Shown here: positions 35,089-43,789 of the stretch, piece after piece
Numbering within the stretch: position 1 is the first letter of the stretch
How the letters are laid out: each line of letters starts with the position of its first letter
Assembly (NCBI RefSeq): GCF_002975275.1
Contig: NZ_PCOQ01000011.1
Span: 124,001 to 188,000 of the forward strand
Length of the DNA stretch: 64,000 nucleotides
Direction: 5' to 3'
DNA from: Achromobacter sp. MYb9
Lineage (GTDB): Bacteria; Pseudomonadota; Gammaproteobacteria; Burkholderiales; Burkholderiaceae_B
Translations under genes and position numbers: made by a program
Notes under the pieces: generated by a model
Seen by the model: only the letters and a program-made list of their open reading frames with translations
What the model was told of the DNA's origin: nothing
The model's database searches: none

Positions 35089-35936
35089 GCGGCATGCTTT
35101 CTGTAGGACCGTTAGTGTTGCCCTTGACTCTGGTGGCGTTCATCGCAAGCGTGCTGATGGGTCAAGGGGTGGCGGCATGGTTAGCTATGCGGCGCGGCCC
35201 CGACACGCAACTTCCGATGGGCCGGGTGTTGTTAACTGGCATCCTGGCCTCGCGCGCAGCATTTGTCGCTCAGCAGTTCGCCGCGTACTCCGCCGATCCC
35301 GTCTCGATCCTTGACATTCGCGACGGCGGCTGGAATGCCACCGCCGGTTTTGCCGCGGCATGGGCCTACGCCGTATGGCTGAGCGGGCATCGCAGCAGTT
35401 GGAAGGCACCCATGCTGACAGGAATCGCGGTGGCAACGCTGGTCTGGGCGGGAGCTCACTGGGTGGCTGCAGCCACCGGATCGGGCGAACCGCGCGCGTC
35501 CCTGCCCGAAACCACGTTCCGAACGCTGGAGGGAGAGCCGAGATCGCTGCAAGCCTTTCAAGGCAAGCCGGTCGTGCTCAATCTCTGGGCCAGCTGGTGC
35601 CCGCCCTGCAGGCGCGAAATGCCAGTTTTCGCCCAAGCCCAGGCCGCCCATCCTGAGATCACATTTGTTTTCCTGAATCAAGGCGAGCGCACCGCGGTAG
35701 TGCAGCAGTTTCTCGCACAGCAGGGGCTGGCGCTGGAAAACGTCCTCCTCGACGTCGACACCCAGGCCGCCACCGTGTTCGGTCATCGCGCATTACCCGC
35801 CACCTTGTTCTTCGACGCTTTCGGCCGGCACGTCGACACCCGGCTGGGAGAACTCTCACGAGCCACGCTCGCACAGCGCCTTGCGCTCATAAGCCACGCC
35901 CCTGCTCCTCACACCTCTAAGGAAATGCTCCCTTGA
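35085..35936 (+). CDS. membrane-anchored TlpA-like thiol-disulfide oxidoreductase
   Basis: The 283-residue protein has an N-terminal membrane domain of about 130 residues with three to four hydrophobic segments, then a periplasmic thioredoxin domain (VVLNLWASWCPPCRREMPVFAQAQ, C172 and C175, cis-proline in ALPATLFF). TlpA and ResA proteins keep periplasmic thiols reduced, for cytochrome c or copper-centre assembly, with electrons from DsbD. The usual TlpA has one anchor helix, so the larger membrane part is unusual. The start overlaps the dsbD stop by 4 bases. Confidence 0.9.
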   Translation: MSGMLSVGPLVLPLTLVAFIASVLMGQGVAAWLAMRRGPDTQLPMGRVLLTGILASRAAFVAQQFAAYSADPVSILDIRDGGWNATAGFAAAWAYAVWLSGHRSSWKAPMLTGIAVATLVWAGAHWVAAATGSGEPRASLPETTFRTLEGEPRSLQAFQGKPVVLNLWASWCPPCRREMPVFAQAQAAHPEITFVFLNQGERTAVVQQFLAQQGLALENVLLDVDTQAATVFGHRALPATLFFDAFGRHVDTRLGELSRATLAQRLALISHAPAPHTSKEMLP

Positions 35937-36784
35937 CTGACTCGCTTCCGCTTACCGCTCGTACCGGATCGTTCCCACGCAGCTTTGGCGCTTCAGTGAT
36001 CGCGGCATTGATGCTGTCGCTTACTTCTCCCGCTTCCGCCTCCGACCTCCCTCACGCGTTGCGGGCGTTGCAGGCCGAAGGTCTGGAGGTTCTAGGCCCT
36101 TTACAGACTCCCGCAGGGGTCCAGGGTTGGGCGGCGCGGGCGGGCAACCGTCCTGTCGCGCTCTACGCCGTGCCCGGGGGCCAATACGTGATCGCGGGCA
36201 CGCTACTCGACAAGGACGGCAACGATCTGACTCACGGTCCACTGCAATCGGCAACGGCCCCGGCCATATCTAGCGACGTCTGGAAGCAGCTGGAAAGTTC
36301 GACATGGCTGGCCGACGGCAAGCCAGATGCAGGCCGCACCGTCTATGTCTTTACGGATCCCAATTGCCCGTACTGCGCCAAGTCCTGGGCGGACGCTCGA
36401 CCCTGGGTCGACGCGGGACATGTGCAATTGCGTCACGTCGTAGTCGGAATGTTGACGCCGACAAGCCCCGGCATGGCGGCCGCATTGTTGTCAGCTCAGG
36501 ATCCAGCAAAGGCCTTGCACGATTACGAGGCCAGGCAGTCGGCTGGCGTGGCAGCGCAGATGGCAACGGGGCGACTCCGGCCGGTCAACGATGAGGTGCT
36601 TAAACCACTGGACCCCATCCCGTCGGAAATCGAGGGGAAGCTATTGGCCAATATGGCGCTCATGCAGGCGCTGTCACTGCGAGCGACGCCTGCGTTCGTG
36701 TGGCGCGACGCAAATGGCGAGGTACATCAGCGCACAGGTATGCCGCCTAGCGAAATCGAGAAGGTGCTGGGCAAACGACCGTGA
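35933..36784 (+). CDS. dsbG: periplasmic disulfide isomerase DsbG, copy 1
   Basis: The 283-residue protein has a signal region (residues about 15-37, GASVIAALMLSLTSPASAS), a complete dimerisation domain (residues about 38-110, with VALYAVPGGQYVIAGTLLDKDG) and a thioredoxin domain with CPYC at residues 145-148. DsbG rescues sulfenylated or misoxidised single cysteines and isomerises disulfides, and is kept reduced by DsbD. The frame opens with a TTG that overlaps the preceding stop (TTGA), indicating coupled translation. A second, shorter copy lies at 41348-42046. Confidence 0.93.
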   Translation: MTDSLPLTARTGSFPRSFGASVIAALMLSLTSPASASDLPHALRALQAEGLEVLGPLQTPAGVQGWAARAGNRPVALYAVPGGQYVIAGTLLDKDGNDLTHGPLQSATAPAISSDVWKQLESSTWLADGKPDAGRTVYVFTDPNCPYCAKSWADARPWVDAGHVQLRHVVVGMLTPTSPGMAAALLSAQDPAKALHDYEARQSAGVAAQMATGRLRPVNDEVLKPLDPIPSEIEGKLLANMALMQALSLRATPAFVWRDANGEVHQRTGMPPSEIEKVLGKRP

Positions 36785-36843
36785 CCGATATCAATCACGT
36801 CTCGTGCCCGTCGCTGGCGCCGGGCCGTAATGAGGCGAGCTGA

Positions 36844-37114
36844 ATGAAGATGCTTGAAGAGGCACTGCATACAGCGGTGCGCAGGTTTGGCGCACGTGCA
36901 TTGGCAGCTAATGCTGCGCAGTTCACGCGGTCGCCAGAAGACATATGGTGCGAGGCCCGCGAGATGCGCGACACATTGGAGGCCGACGCCGCTCAGCGAA
37001 CCCGAACCGCGCCGGCTGACGGCGTTCAGCGATTTCCTGCTGGAACGCTGGCAGCAAGCGCCGTGGGACCGGTTGGCGCGACTCGTAGTTGCAGAGGCAC
37101 AGGTCCGCCTATAG
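36844..37114 (+). pseudogene. frameshifted small hypothetical gene
   Basis: The ATG at 36844 opens MKMLEEALHTAVRRFGARALAANA, which reads well to about residue 50 (EMRDTLEADAA), after which the frame degenerates. From about 36990 the next frame continues convincingly as PEPRRLTAFSDFLLERWQQ and ends VVAEAQVRL at 37114. A one-base shift near 36985-36995 would join the two into a helical protein of about 90 residues. The family is unknown. It follows dsbG on the same strand. Confidence 0.5.
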
Positions 37115-37218
37115 CCCAGATTTTGCACGTCGGGGCCCGCATGTCGGGCGTCGCACCACACGGCCACCCCGACTTAACCCGTACGCTCAGCCCCAATGAT
37201 TCGTATTGACGACATGGC

Positions 37219-37330
37219 CTATGTAGAAATCGCCCGTAGCGAGCCACATAACTCGTTGTCGAGATGAGCACATGGATTTTCGAGCTTTGGGTTCAGTCCA
37301 ATCAGGATCAGCTCCGCGGAAGCAATTGCC
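37219..37330 (-). pseudogene. remnant of a LysR-family gene C-terminus
   Basis: The minus strand reads GLNPKLENPCAHLDNELCGSL before a stop at 37219. This matches the end of the LysR protein at 28967-29836 (GLIERLDNPRAHLNNEFFDSL) at about 13 of 21 positions. No upstream LysR sequence is left. The remainder of 36785-37422 contains no supported gene, so this interval looks like a scar of past rearrangement. Confidence 0.6.
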
Positions 37331-37422
37331 CTAGCAGACGACAAGAAGGGCCGCGCTGATGCTACTTTCGATGCCATTTTCCGTAGATAATTGCATATCT
37401 CATTTGCGCGGCCGGGTCTGAC

Positions 37423-38346
37423 ATGCGATTGTCCAATTCGCTCTCTAAACTGGAGCTTTTCGTTAAGATCGTTGAGAACGGTAGTCTGTCCAAGGCCGCG
37501 CGCGAGCTTAGCCTGACACCGTCTGCGGTAAGCAAGGCTTTGGCCCAACTTGAGGATCAGCTTGGTACCGTACTCATTAAGCGCACGACGCGGCATATCG
37601 CCCTGACTGAAGGCGGAGCAATGATGTACGCACGTGCGACAGCTATCCTCCGCGATGCCGACCTTGCACTGCATGAGGCTATCCAGTTTCGCAAGCCATC
37701 GGGCGTTCTACACGTGTCGTGCTCGGTGGCATTCGGCTGCACGCAAGTCTCGAGATTGGTGCGCGACTTTTCTGCGCAGTACCCCGAAATAGAGATTTCT
37801 TTGAACCTTGATGACCGCATGGTGGACCTTGCATCGGAAGGCCATGATGTCGCTCTGCGCATCACCGCACGCGATAACTGGGACTATCCTGGGCGAAAGC
37901 TAGCACCGATTCACTGGCTGTATGTAGCGTCTCCAGCCTATCTAAACAGCCATCCGCCCATACGCAACCCTGTGGATTTAACCCATCACTCATGCCTGCT
38001 CTATCCCGCGATGACCGAGCATCGAGAATGGAGCTTCGCGCATCTTGGTAGTACAGAGACGATAAAGGTGCGATGCCTCGCCGTAGCCAATTCCAGTTTG
38101 GCGCTTGCTGAGATCGCACTTGATCACGCAGGTATCGCATGCCTGCCCGCCTATGTAGCGCAGCGTCACCTGGACGAGGGCAAGCTGCAACAGGTACTGC
38201 CGCAGTATGCTCCACCGCCTCGACACTCTCTCTACGCCCTGTACTTCAAGACTCGCTATAGCAACCCGGCAGTCAGGGTGTTCGTAGAATTCCTGGAGGA
38301 GAAATTCAAAGACGGCGCGCCGTGGCACAAGGCTGCGACCGTCTGA
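37423..38346 (+). CDS. LysR-family regulator
   Basis: The 307-residue protein has the LysR DNA-binding domain (LSKLELFVKIVENGSLSKAARELSLTPSAVSKALAQLEDQLGTVLIKRTTR) and an effector domain of the CrgA/AaeR-like type (VDLASEGHDVALRIT, PGRKLAPIHWLYVASPAYL). It converges on the C-S lyase gene at 38369, with 22 bases between the stops. It probably regulates that lyase and its transporter partner, although it is not in the usual divergent arrangement, so the assignment is tentative. Confidence 0.93.
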   Translation: MRLSNSLSKLELFVKIVENGSLSKAARELSLTPSAVSKALAQLEDQLGTVLIKRTTRHIALTEGGAMMYARATAILRDADLALHEAIQFRKPSGVLHVSCSVAFGCTQVSRLVRDFSAQYPEIEISLNLDDRMVDLASEGHDVALRITARDNWDYPGRKLAPIHWLYVASPAYLNSHPPIRNPVDLTHHSCLLYPAMTEHREWSFAHLGSTETIKVRCLAVANSSLALAEIALDHAGIACLPAYVAQRHLDEGKLQQVLPQYAPPPRHSLYALYFKTRYSNPAVRVFVEFLEEKFKDGAPWHKAATV

Positions 38347-38368
38347 GATCCACCCCAGTCGCTCAGCG

Positions 38369-39565
38369 TTATTTGAGAGCGCTCGCAATGCTATCGACGG
38401 CTTGATCCACCAAGCTGCGAGAGCAGCCTAAATTGGCGCGCATGAACCCGTGGCCCTCCAAGCCGAACTTTGGCCCTCTATCTAGCCATACCCGACACTT
38501 GGTAAGCATGAAATCTTCGAGTTCTTCGGCTGGCATGCCAAGCGCCCGGAAGTCCATCCAAGCCAAGTAGAGCGAGTCCATCTCCAGCACCTTGATCCCC
38601 TTATCAAGGTTGTTGATGCGCTGAGCGAAGTGCCTTTGGTTCGCTACCACATAGGCCAGCATGGCGTCAGCCCAAGAACCGCCGTGTGTAAAGGCGGCCT
38701 CGGTCGCCACCATTCCCAAAACGTTTACCTGGGTGTTGTAGTTCCGCTCGATCGTACGCAGAATCTCGGCTCGCTTCACCTTGTCCGCCACGAACATGTT
38801 GCCGCACTGCAGGCCCGCCAGATTGAACGTTTTACTTGCGGACGTGCAGGTGACGCTGTTTAGCGCGAAGCGGGGATCAAGCGATGCAAATGGCGTGTGC
38901 TGTTTCCCCTGCCCAAACACGAAGTCGCAGTGAATCTCGTCGGCAATCACGAGCACACCATGGCGTAGACAGATCTCGCCCATCGCGAAAAGATCTTCTT
39001 TGCTCCACACATTGCCAGTGGGATTGTGCGGATTCGAAAGGATAAATATCTTGGTGTCATCCCGAATCGCCTCTTCAAACACCTTGGCATCGAACCGGTA
39101 GCGACTCCCATCGTAGTGCAGCGGCGCATTCACGACATGGCGTCCGTTAATGACGACATCATGGTTGAAATGCACGTACACCGGCGGCTGGATCAGCACA
39201 GAGTCGCCTGGACGAGAAAAGGCCAGCACGATCGTCTTCAGCGCCGCGATAACGCTGGCAATCGGAACGACCCAATCATTGGGGACATCCCACCCAAAGC
39301 GCCTACGTTGCCATCCCGTGACGGCATTCAGGTAGCCGCTCGTCGGACGTGCGGGGTAGCCGTATACGCCGTGCGACACGGCCTCTTTCAGTGCGTCGAC
39401 CACTGCAAGCGGCGATCTGAAATCCATATCTGCGACCCACATGGGAAGCGGATCGGCGGCGGCTTGCTCGGCCGTGAGCATTTCGGCCTGCGATCGCCAT
39501 TTGAGGGAATTGCTTTGCTTGCGGTCCACCACAGTATCGAAGTCGAACATAGTATCGGGCGTCAT
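38369..39565 (-). CDS. MalY/PatB-family C-S beta-lyase (aminotransferase fold), copy 1
   Basis: The 398-residue PLP enzyme has the MalY/PatB layout: FDFDTVVDRKQSNSLKW at the start, PMWVADMDFRSP, SNPHNPTGNVW, VLVIADEIHCDFVF, and the PLP-binding lysine in TSASKTFNLAGLQCGN. These enzymes cleave cystathionine, cysteine or cysteine S-conjugates to pyruvate, ammonia and a thiol. It is transcribed after an amino acid transporter of the SdaC type (39615-40946), which suggests uptake and cleavage of an external sulfur amino acid. A paralogue lies at 49447-50685. The start at 39565 is one of several nearby candidates. Confidence 0.92.
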   Translation of the reverse strand: MTPDTMFDFDTVVDRKQSNSLKWRSQAEMLTAEQAAADPLPMWVADMDFRSPLAVVDALKEAVSHGVYGYPARPTSGYLNAVTGWQRRRFGWDVPNDWVVPIASVIAALKTIVLAFSRPGDSVLIQPPVYVHFNHDVVINGRHVVNAPLHYDGSRYRFDAKVFEEAIRDDTKIFILSNPHNPTGNVWSKEDLFAMGEICLRHGVLVIADEIHCDFVFGQGKQHTPFASLDPRFALNSVTCTSASKTFNLAGLQCGNMFVADKVKRAEILRTIERNYNTQVNVLGMVATEAAFTHGGSWADAMLAYVVANQRHFAQRINNLDKGIKVLEMDSLYLAWMDFRALGMPAEELEDFMLTKCRVWLDRGPKFGLEGHGFMRANLGCSRSLVDQAVDSIASALK

Positions 39566-39614
39566 TTCGAGATTCTTAGTTTTAGATTTCAAGTTTATGG
39601 ACGGCCTGTGGACA

Positions 39615-40946
39615 TCAGTAGCCCAGGGCCTTCAGGAAGGGAGATAGGCACACGATCAGGCCGAATACGAAGACGTACCAGACCTTCAGCGATATGTACT
39701 TTCGCAGCGCCGGGACCTTGTAGATCAAGAGGCAGGGAACGATAAAGGACGCAATACCGTAGATCGGCGATGCAAGCTGCTGTAGTAACAGGATCGAGAA
39801 GCGGGTTTGCACCCAGAGCCACAGGCCCAACACGATCGCGACACAGAGCATCAGTGATACCACGCGTTTGTTTATGCGCTCCTTTGGCACGAACCGCGTG
39901 AGAATGTTCATCACCAAGCCAGCAACTGCTTCTTCAATACCCAGATAGATTCCGAGGAACGCCGTGACTACAGCAAATACATTAAGCGCTGTGGTCAAGT
40001 AGAGGACACCGTTCCCGGGTATCACTGCACCGGCAAGGGCAAGCGCCGAGATGTTCTGGGCCTTGGCTGAAAGAGCCTGTTCATGCGACAGCGCGAACGA
40101 GAATGACGTCGCAAAGAACAGAACCAAAACAGCCAGAATTACGTACGCTATGCGATTCGCGCGAATGGCCCTGTACGTTGCTACGCGCGGGTCAGACTCC
40201 ACCCTACGAAAGGCGATGTTCATCGGACTCAAGATTTGCACGAAGAGGATGGAGAACAGCGTGAACGGCACGGTAAGGATGGTGTCAATGGCGAACTTTT
40301 CAAGATCGGACGTCGTTGGCATGGGCGGGACATTCGCGCCAATGTTCCAGAACGGCACCATCACGACACCTAGGAACACCACGATGGCAAGTTTGAGGAC
40401 CACAAGCGGCCCCGATATCTTGAAGAGCAGCTTCTCGCCCTGCGCCGCGATCGCCACCAGTACGCTGAGAATTGCCAATGAGAATATTGGGCTATCAGAA
40501 AGCAAACCCGTCGTTATACCGAACGTCTGCAGATACTTCGCGGTGTCAAACGTGACCGCTAGCGAGTAAGTGAGCATGCCCTTAAGCAGCATGAAGAAGT
40601 ACACGACCGCCAGGAATATGCCCCAGTTCTTTCCCAGATACTGCGCGATGATGTTGGCATAGCTGTCAGCCTCCCGGCTCGCCGAAAGGGACTGCAGATA
40701 CAGCTTCTGCATCATGTAAAGCGCAGGGTACGCAAGGAGCACCGAAGCTGCAAAAACCCATATGCCTGTCAAGCCCACCTGCACCGGAAGAAATATGATG
40801 CCGGCGCCAATCGCCATTCCAATGCACAGCACAACCCAGCCGGCATCGTAGCGAGTGAAAGGCACACGTTCGCGGGGACTTTCCTCCGGCGTGCGTGTCG
40901 TTGTGATCGGCGCTGTATTAACCGCGCTATCGGCTGTGTTCAACAT
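39615..40946 (-). CDS. HAAAP-family amino acid/proton symporter (SdaC/DlsT-like)
   Basis: The 443-residue protein has about eleven membrane helices and the pattern of the hydroxy/aromatic amino acid permease family: YDAGWVVLCIGMAIGAGIIFLPVQVGLTG at the start, YANIIAQYLGKNWG, LTVPFTLFSILFVQILSPMNIAFR, and FLGIYLGIEEAVAGL. SdaC and TdcC take up serine and threonine, and DlsT has been linked to cysteine and D-serine. Being directly upstream of a C-S lyase, with 49 bases between, it likely imports the lyase substrate, for example cysteine or a related compound. Confidence 0.92.
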   Translation of the reverse strand: MLNTADSAVNTAPITTTRTPEESPRERVPFTRYDAGWVVLCIGMAIGAGIIFLPVQVGLTGIWVFAASVLLAYPALYMMQKLYLQSLSASREADSYANIIAQYLGKNWGIFLAVVYFFMLLKGMLTYSLAVTFDTAKYLQTFGITTGLLSDSPIFSLAILSVLVAIAAQGEKLLFKISGPLVVLKLAIVVFLGVVMVPFWNIGANVPPMPTTSDLEKFAIDTILTVPFTLFSILFVQILSPMNIAFRRVESDPRVATYRAIRANRIAYVILAVLVLFFATSFSFALSHEQALSAKAQNISALALAGAVIPGNGVLYLTTALNVFAVVTAFLGIYLGIEEAVAGLVMNILTRFVPKERINKRVVSLMLCVAIVLGLWLWVQTRFSILLLQQLASPIYGIASFIVPCLLIYKVPALRKYISLKVWYVFVFGLIVCLSPFLKALGY

Positions 40947-41347
40947 CCCCTCCTGATCTTGTCACGCTCAACTGGTTGCGCCGCCAGATCGGCAACTCGT
41001 CGCCCCGAAAAGCTGGACCAGCACCTCTTTGGACGCCTGTCCAAAGGCTGCAGGAAGTGTACTGACGGCCAGCTTCTCAACGCGGGGAAATTTCCTCACA
41101 GCATTTGTGCGCAAAATTCATAAGTGAACGTTGGTCTAGAGGCCCCCACCTCACCCCTTACAGAAGTACAGTGATGAACGAGAAATTTTGCTCATTGCGA
41201 CACTCGTGTTTGTCATCATGGCTCCCGCTCAATCCTCACGCCCGGCGACGCGCGCAAGCAATCAAATGGCCGTGACGACGCAAAATGAACTTCTCCCCGA
41301 ACCTTCGCGGCTCTCGACACTGCTCCATTGGAAGGTCTGACTTACCT
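40947..41347. other. divergent intergenic region
   Basis: About 400 bases between the symporter (minus) and the second DsbG (plus). No gene is supported: the short frames lack ribosome binding sites. It must hold both promoters, but I see no clear operator palindrome. The DsbG frame extends upstream to 41285 but the signal-peptide start at 41348 is better. Confidence 0.4.
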
Positions 41348-42046
41348 ATGCTTTTCCGACCGGCAAATCCTTCAACCTTTGTTGCGTTTAGCCTTACGTT
41401 GTTGTTCTTCCAAAACCAGGCTATTGGCGCTGAAAAACCGGCCGCCATCAGAACCCTGGAGGAACGAGGACTGACCATGATTCAGGAGTTCGATGCTGGG
41501 ACTGGCGCTGCAGTGCGCGCATTCGCGGGCGAAGCGCTCGACGACAAGATATTGGAGAGCCTGGCGGCCAAGCCATTGGCGAGCAAGACTTGGGCGCAGC
41601 TCGCATCGGCCACATGGGTGCTCGACGGAGATGCCAGCGCTCCCCGCATCGTCTATACATTTACCGATCCCAATTGCCCGTATTGCAATCGCTTTTGGCA
41701 GGCGGCACGTCCGTGGATCGACTCCGGCAAGGTACAAATTCGCCATTTACTCGTGGGTATCATCAAAGCGGATAGCCCGGCAAAGGCTGCGGCCATATTG
41801 GGGGCTTCCGACCGATCCGCCGCCTTGCGCGAAAACGAGGTGAAGTCTAGCCATGGCGGCATTGCACCGGCCGATATGATCTCCCCGACAGTACAGCAAG
41901 TTCTGGACGCGAATCAGATGCTTATGATTTCCCTAGGCTTCCGGGGTACGCCCGGCATAGTCGTCTTGGATGCCAATGGGGCACTCAGGAAGTACAACGG
42001 TATGCCGCGGGCGCAGGCCTTGGCTGAGGCGCTAGGGCCTTTGTAG
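41348..42046 (+). CDS. DsbG-like protein with shortened dimerisation domain, copy 2
   Basis: The 232-residue protein has a signal peptide (residues 1-28, FVAFSLTLLFFQNQAIGAE), a short N-terminal domain, and a thioredoxin domain with CPYC at residues 110-113, TDPNCPYCNRFWQAARPWID and a cis-proline in FRGTPGIVV. Compared with the copy at 35933-36784, about 26 residues are missing between the first helix and the linker, exactly the beta strands (VALYAVPGGQYVIAGTLLD) that form the dimer cradle. It may be monomeric and act more like DsbA-type or sulfenic-acid reductases. Its stop is one base away from the stop of the convergent DsbA-like copy 2. Confidence 0.9.
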   Translation: MLFRPANPSTFVAFSLTLLFFQNQAIGAEKPAAIRTLEERGLTMIQEFDAGTGAAVRAFAGEALDDKILESLAAKPLASKTWAQLASATWVLDGDASAPRIVYTFTDPNCPYCNRFWQAARPWIDSGKVQIRHLLVGIIKADSPAKAAAILGASDRSAALRENEVKSSHGGIAPADMISPTVQQVLDANQMLMISLGFRGTPGIVVLDANGALRKYNGMPRAQALAEALGPL

Positions 42047-42047
42047 G

Positions 42048-42698
42048 TCAAGCTTCGGACACCCGGTCGGGAAGCTGGCACGGGATTCTTGCGGACTCCA
42101 GCATCGCGCGCTCATAGGCTGGCACCTCCTGTGCCCCGGGCAAAATGACCTCTTCATTAAATAAGGAAAGGGGGAGGCCGGAGGCAAGGTTCTTGGCATC
42201 GCGTTCATCGCGGGCCACTGACGCCAGGTGCCGAGCATCAAAGCTGAACTCATGCGGCGTCAAACCCTGCCCTATGGCAAGCTCGGAAAGCACGCGTCTG
42301 TCGAATATGTCCTTTTCTCCTGCGGTGCAGGCGCGGAAAATCACTTCGATTAACTGCTGACGCCTGTCGAACGAATCGATGCTCTTGACCATCGCGTGAG
42401 CGTCCGTTGTATCGCCAAACCGCATCTTTTTGAACCGAAATTCCAGCCCCCCCTCACTACCGGCTTCATTGAGAGCGGCCATCATTCGATCGGCCGTCGT
42501 AACGTTGCCCAACCTTCGAATCAGAGCCATCGTGAACCCCTCGGCGGGTATGCCTTTGGCCATGCGATACGACCGGACATCAACCACAACCTCAATCTCC
42601 CGCGCCAAGTTGCGCGCCGCCTTTCCTATACGGCTGATGGCTATCCAACACCAGGGACAGACGAAGTCCGACCAAACCACTACGCGAACTCTCTTCAT
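42048..42698 (-). CDS. DsbA-family oxidoreductase, FrnE-like, copy 2
   Basis: The 216-residue protein begins MKRVRVVVWSDFVCPWCWIAISR with CPWC at residues 14-17, and has MRFGDTTDAHAMVK and the GLPLSLFNEE cis-proline region. It is cytoplasmic, without a leader. It parallels copy 1 (21647-22330) throughout but lacks the extra C-terminal cysteine pair. It is preceded by an operator-like palindrome (42743-42762) and by the second tetR gene, repeating the layout of the first module. Confidence 0.9.
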   Translation of the reverse strand: MKRVRVVVWSDFVCPWCWIAISRIGKAARNLAREIEVVVDVRSYRMAKGIPAEGFTMALIRRLGNVTTADRMMAALNEAGSEGGLEFRFKKMRFGDTTDAHAMVKSIDSFDRRQQLIEVIFRACTAGEKDIFDRRVLSELAIGQGLTPHEFSFDARHLASVARDERDAKNLASGLPLSLFNEEVILPGAQEVPAYERAMLESARIPCQLPDRVSEA

Positions 42699-42742
42699 CC
42701 GTGCCCTTTCTCGCCGCTCGTACTCTCGCCCTGCGGGACTTC

Positions 42743-42762
42743 TCTACCAACTAGACGGTAGA
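42743..42762. promoter_or_regulatory. putative TetR operator upstream of DsbA-like copy 2
   Basis: TCTACC-N8-GGTAGA, 45 bases before the DsbA-like start. Same 6-8-6 layout as the three other copies. Confidence 0.75.
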
Positions 42763-42824
42763 TAACTAGGGGAAAATAAGCCGCCCCATTTTTGGCGCGA
42801 CTTCGCTTTGTAGCTTTTCGAATG

Positions 42825-43388
42825 CTAGCTCTGCTCAATGATCGATAGAACAACGGTCTCGTCGAGGGCTTGTTTTCCCTTAGTAGCCCAATTGACAAAA
42901 CTTGCCCCCTCCAGAAGGCTCAGGATCAGGAAAGCTTTCTGCTTGGCTCCCCGGCCTGCCGGGATATCTCCATCGGCCATGCCCTCTTCCAACGTCGTCC
43001 GAAGCCAAGTCAACTGCAAATCGAAAAATCGCTGCGTGAGCTTTTGCAGCTCCACAGGCAGCACCTTCATTTCTGCGGCAAGTGCACCGCACATAGGAAG
43101 TAGACCGCGATTGCTACTTGCTTGGAACAGCGAAAAGTACGCCGTCACCTTATCGGCAACATTTGAATTCTGCTGCTCGATACGTCGAAAACCAGAGCGC
43201 ACCCGCTCGATATATTCCTCTACGATCGCGACACCAAGGTCCTCTTTCGTGGGGAAGTGGTGATGGATACTTGCCTTCCTGATGCCGATGTCCTCGGCCA
43301 GATCAGCATAGCTGAAGGCGGCGTACCCTTTGGTGCGCATCAGGTTTTCGGCGGACCTTACCAGCGCTTCTCGCGTTCCAATTACCAT
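42825..43388 (-). CDS. TetR-family regulator, copy 2
   Basis: The 187-residue protein is a close paralogue of the regulator at 22435-22998: same length, nearly the same helix-turn-helix (REALVRSAENLMRTKGYAAFSYADLAEDIGIRKASIHHHFPTKEDL) and the same ligand-domain landmarks (LLPMCGALAAE, EGASFVNWATK). The cysteine in MCGALAAE is kept, while the one in GSCFINW is serine-like here (GASFVNW). Such near-identical recognition helices explain why both modules share one operator type. It lies downstream of SDR and AhpD-like genes on the same strand. Confidence 0.93.
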   Translation of the reverse strand: MVIGTREALVRSAENLMRTKGYAAFSYADLAEDIGIRKASIHHHFPTKEDLGVAIVEEYIERVRSGFRRIEQQNSNVADKVTAYFSLFQASSNRGLLPMCGALAAEMKVLPVELQKLTQRFFDLQLTWLRTTLEEGMADGDIPAGRGAKQKAFLILSLLEGASFVNWATKGKQALDETVVLSIIEQS

Positions 43389-43409
43389 GTCTATTCCTAA
43401 TCGCCGCGA

Positions 43410-43763
43410 TCACTCCACGGCGGAAAACTCCTCGTAAGCGTCGAGGGCACGAGAAGAGTATACGTACGCCGCGCCCGCATTCAAGGCAATTGCTGTACCC
43501 AACGCTGCGGCAACTTCCTCCTTAGTCGCACCGGCCTTCTTTGCAGCGACCGCGTGGGCTGCGATACAACCATCGCAACGCGTGGTGACCGCCACTGCCA
43601 GCGCAATCAGCTCATGCGTTTTCGCATCCAACACGCTGTCCTTGCGCGTCGCAACGTCCAATTGATGCAGCGCTCCTGCAACGGGCGCGTTCGCCTTGGA
43701 AAATGCGCCTACACGCTTGATCAGTGACACCAGCTTACCGTTCCACTTCTTTTCCATATCCAT
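43410..43763 (-). CDS. carboxymuconolactone decarboxylase-family protein, AhpD-like
   Basis: The 117-residue helical protein has the AhpD-type motif TRCDGCIAAHAVAAKKAGAT with C63-x2-C66 and the following histidine, used for alkyl hydroperoxidase or thiol-disulfide activity rather than lactone decarboxylation. The remainder (LDAKTHELIALAVAVT, EVAAALGTAIALNAGAAYVYSSRALDAYEEF) matches the family. It lies 22 bases upstream of tetR copy 2 and 26 bases downstream of the SDR gene, so the three form one operon. The ATG at 43763 or the one at 43757 may be used. Confidence 0.9.
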   Translation of the reverse strand: MDMEKKWNGKLVSLIKRVGAFSKANAPVAGALHQLDVATRKDSVLDAKTHELIALAVAVTTRCDGCIAAHAVAAKKAGATKEEVAAALGTAIALNAGAAYVYSSRALDAYEEFSAVE

Positions 43764-43789
43764 TTGCCTTTTCGTCGTTCCGATTACTT

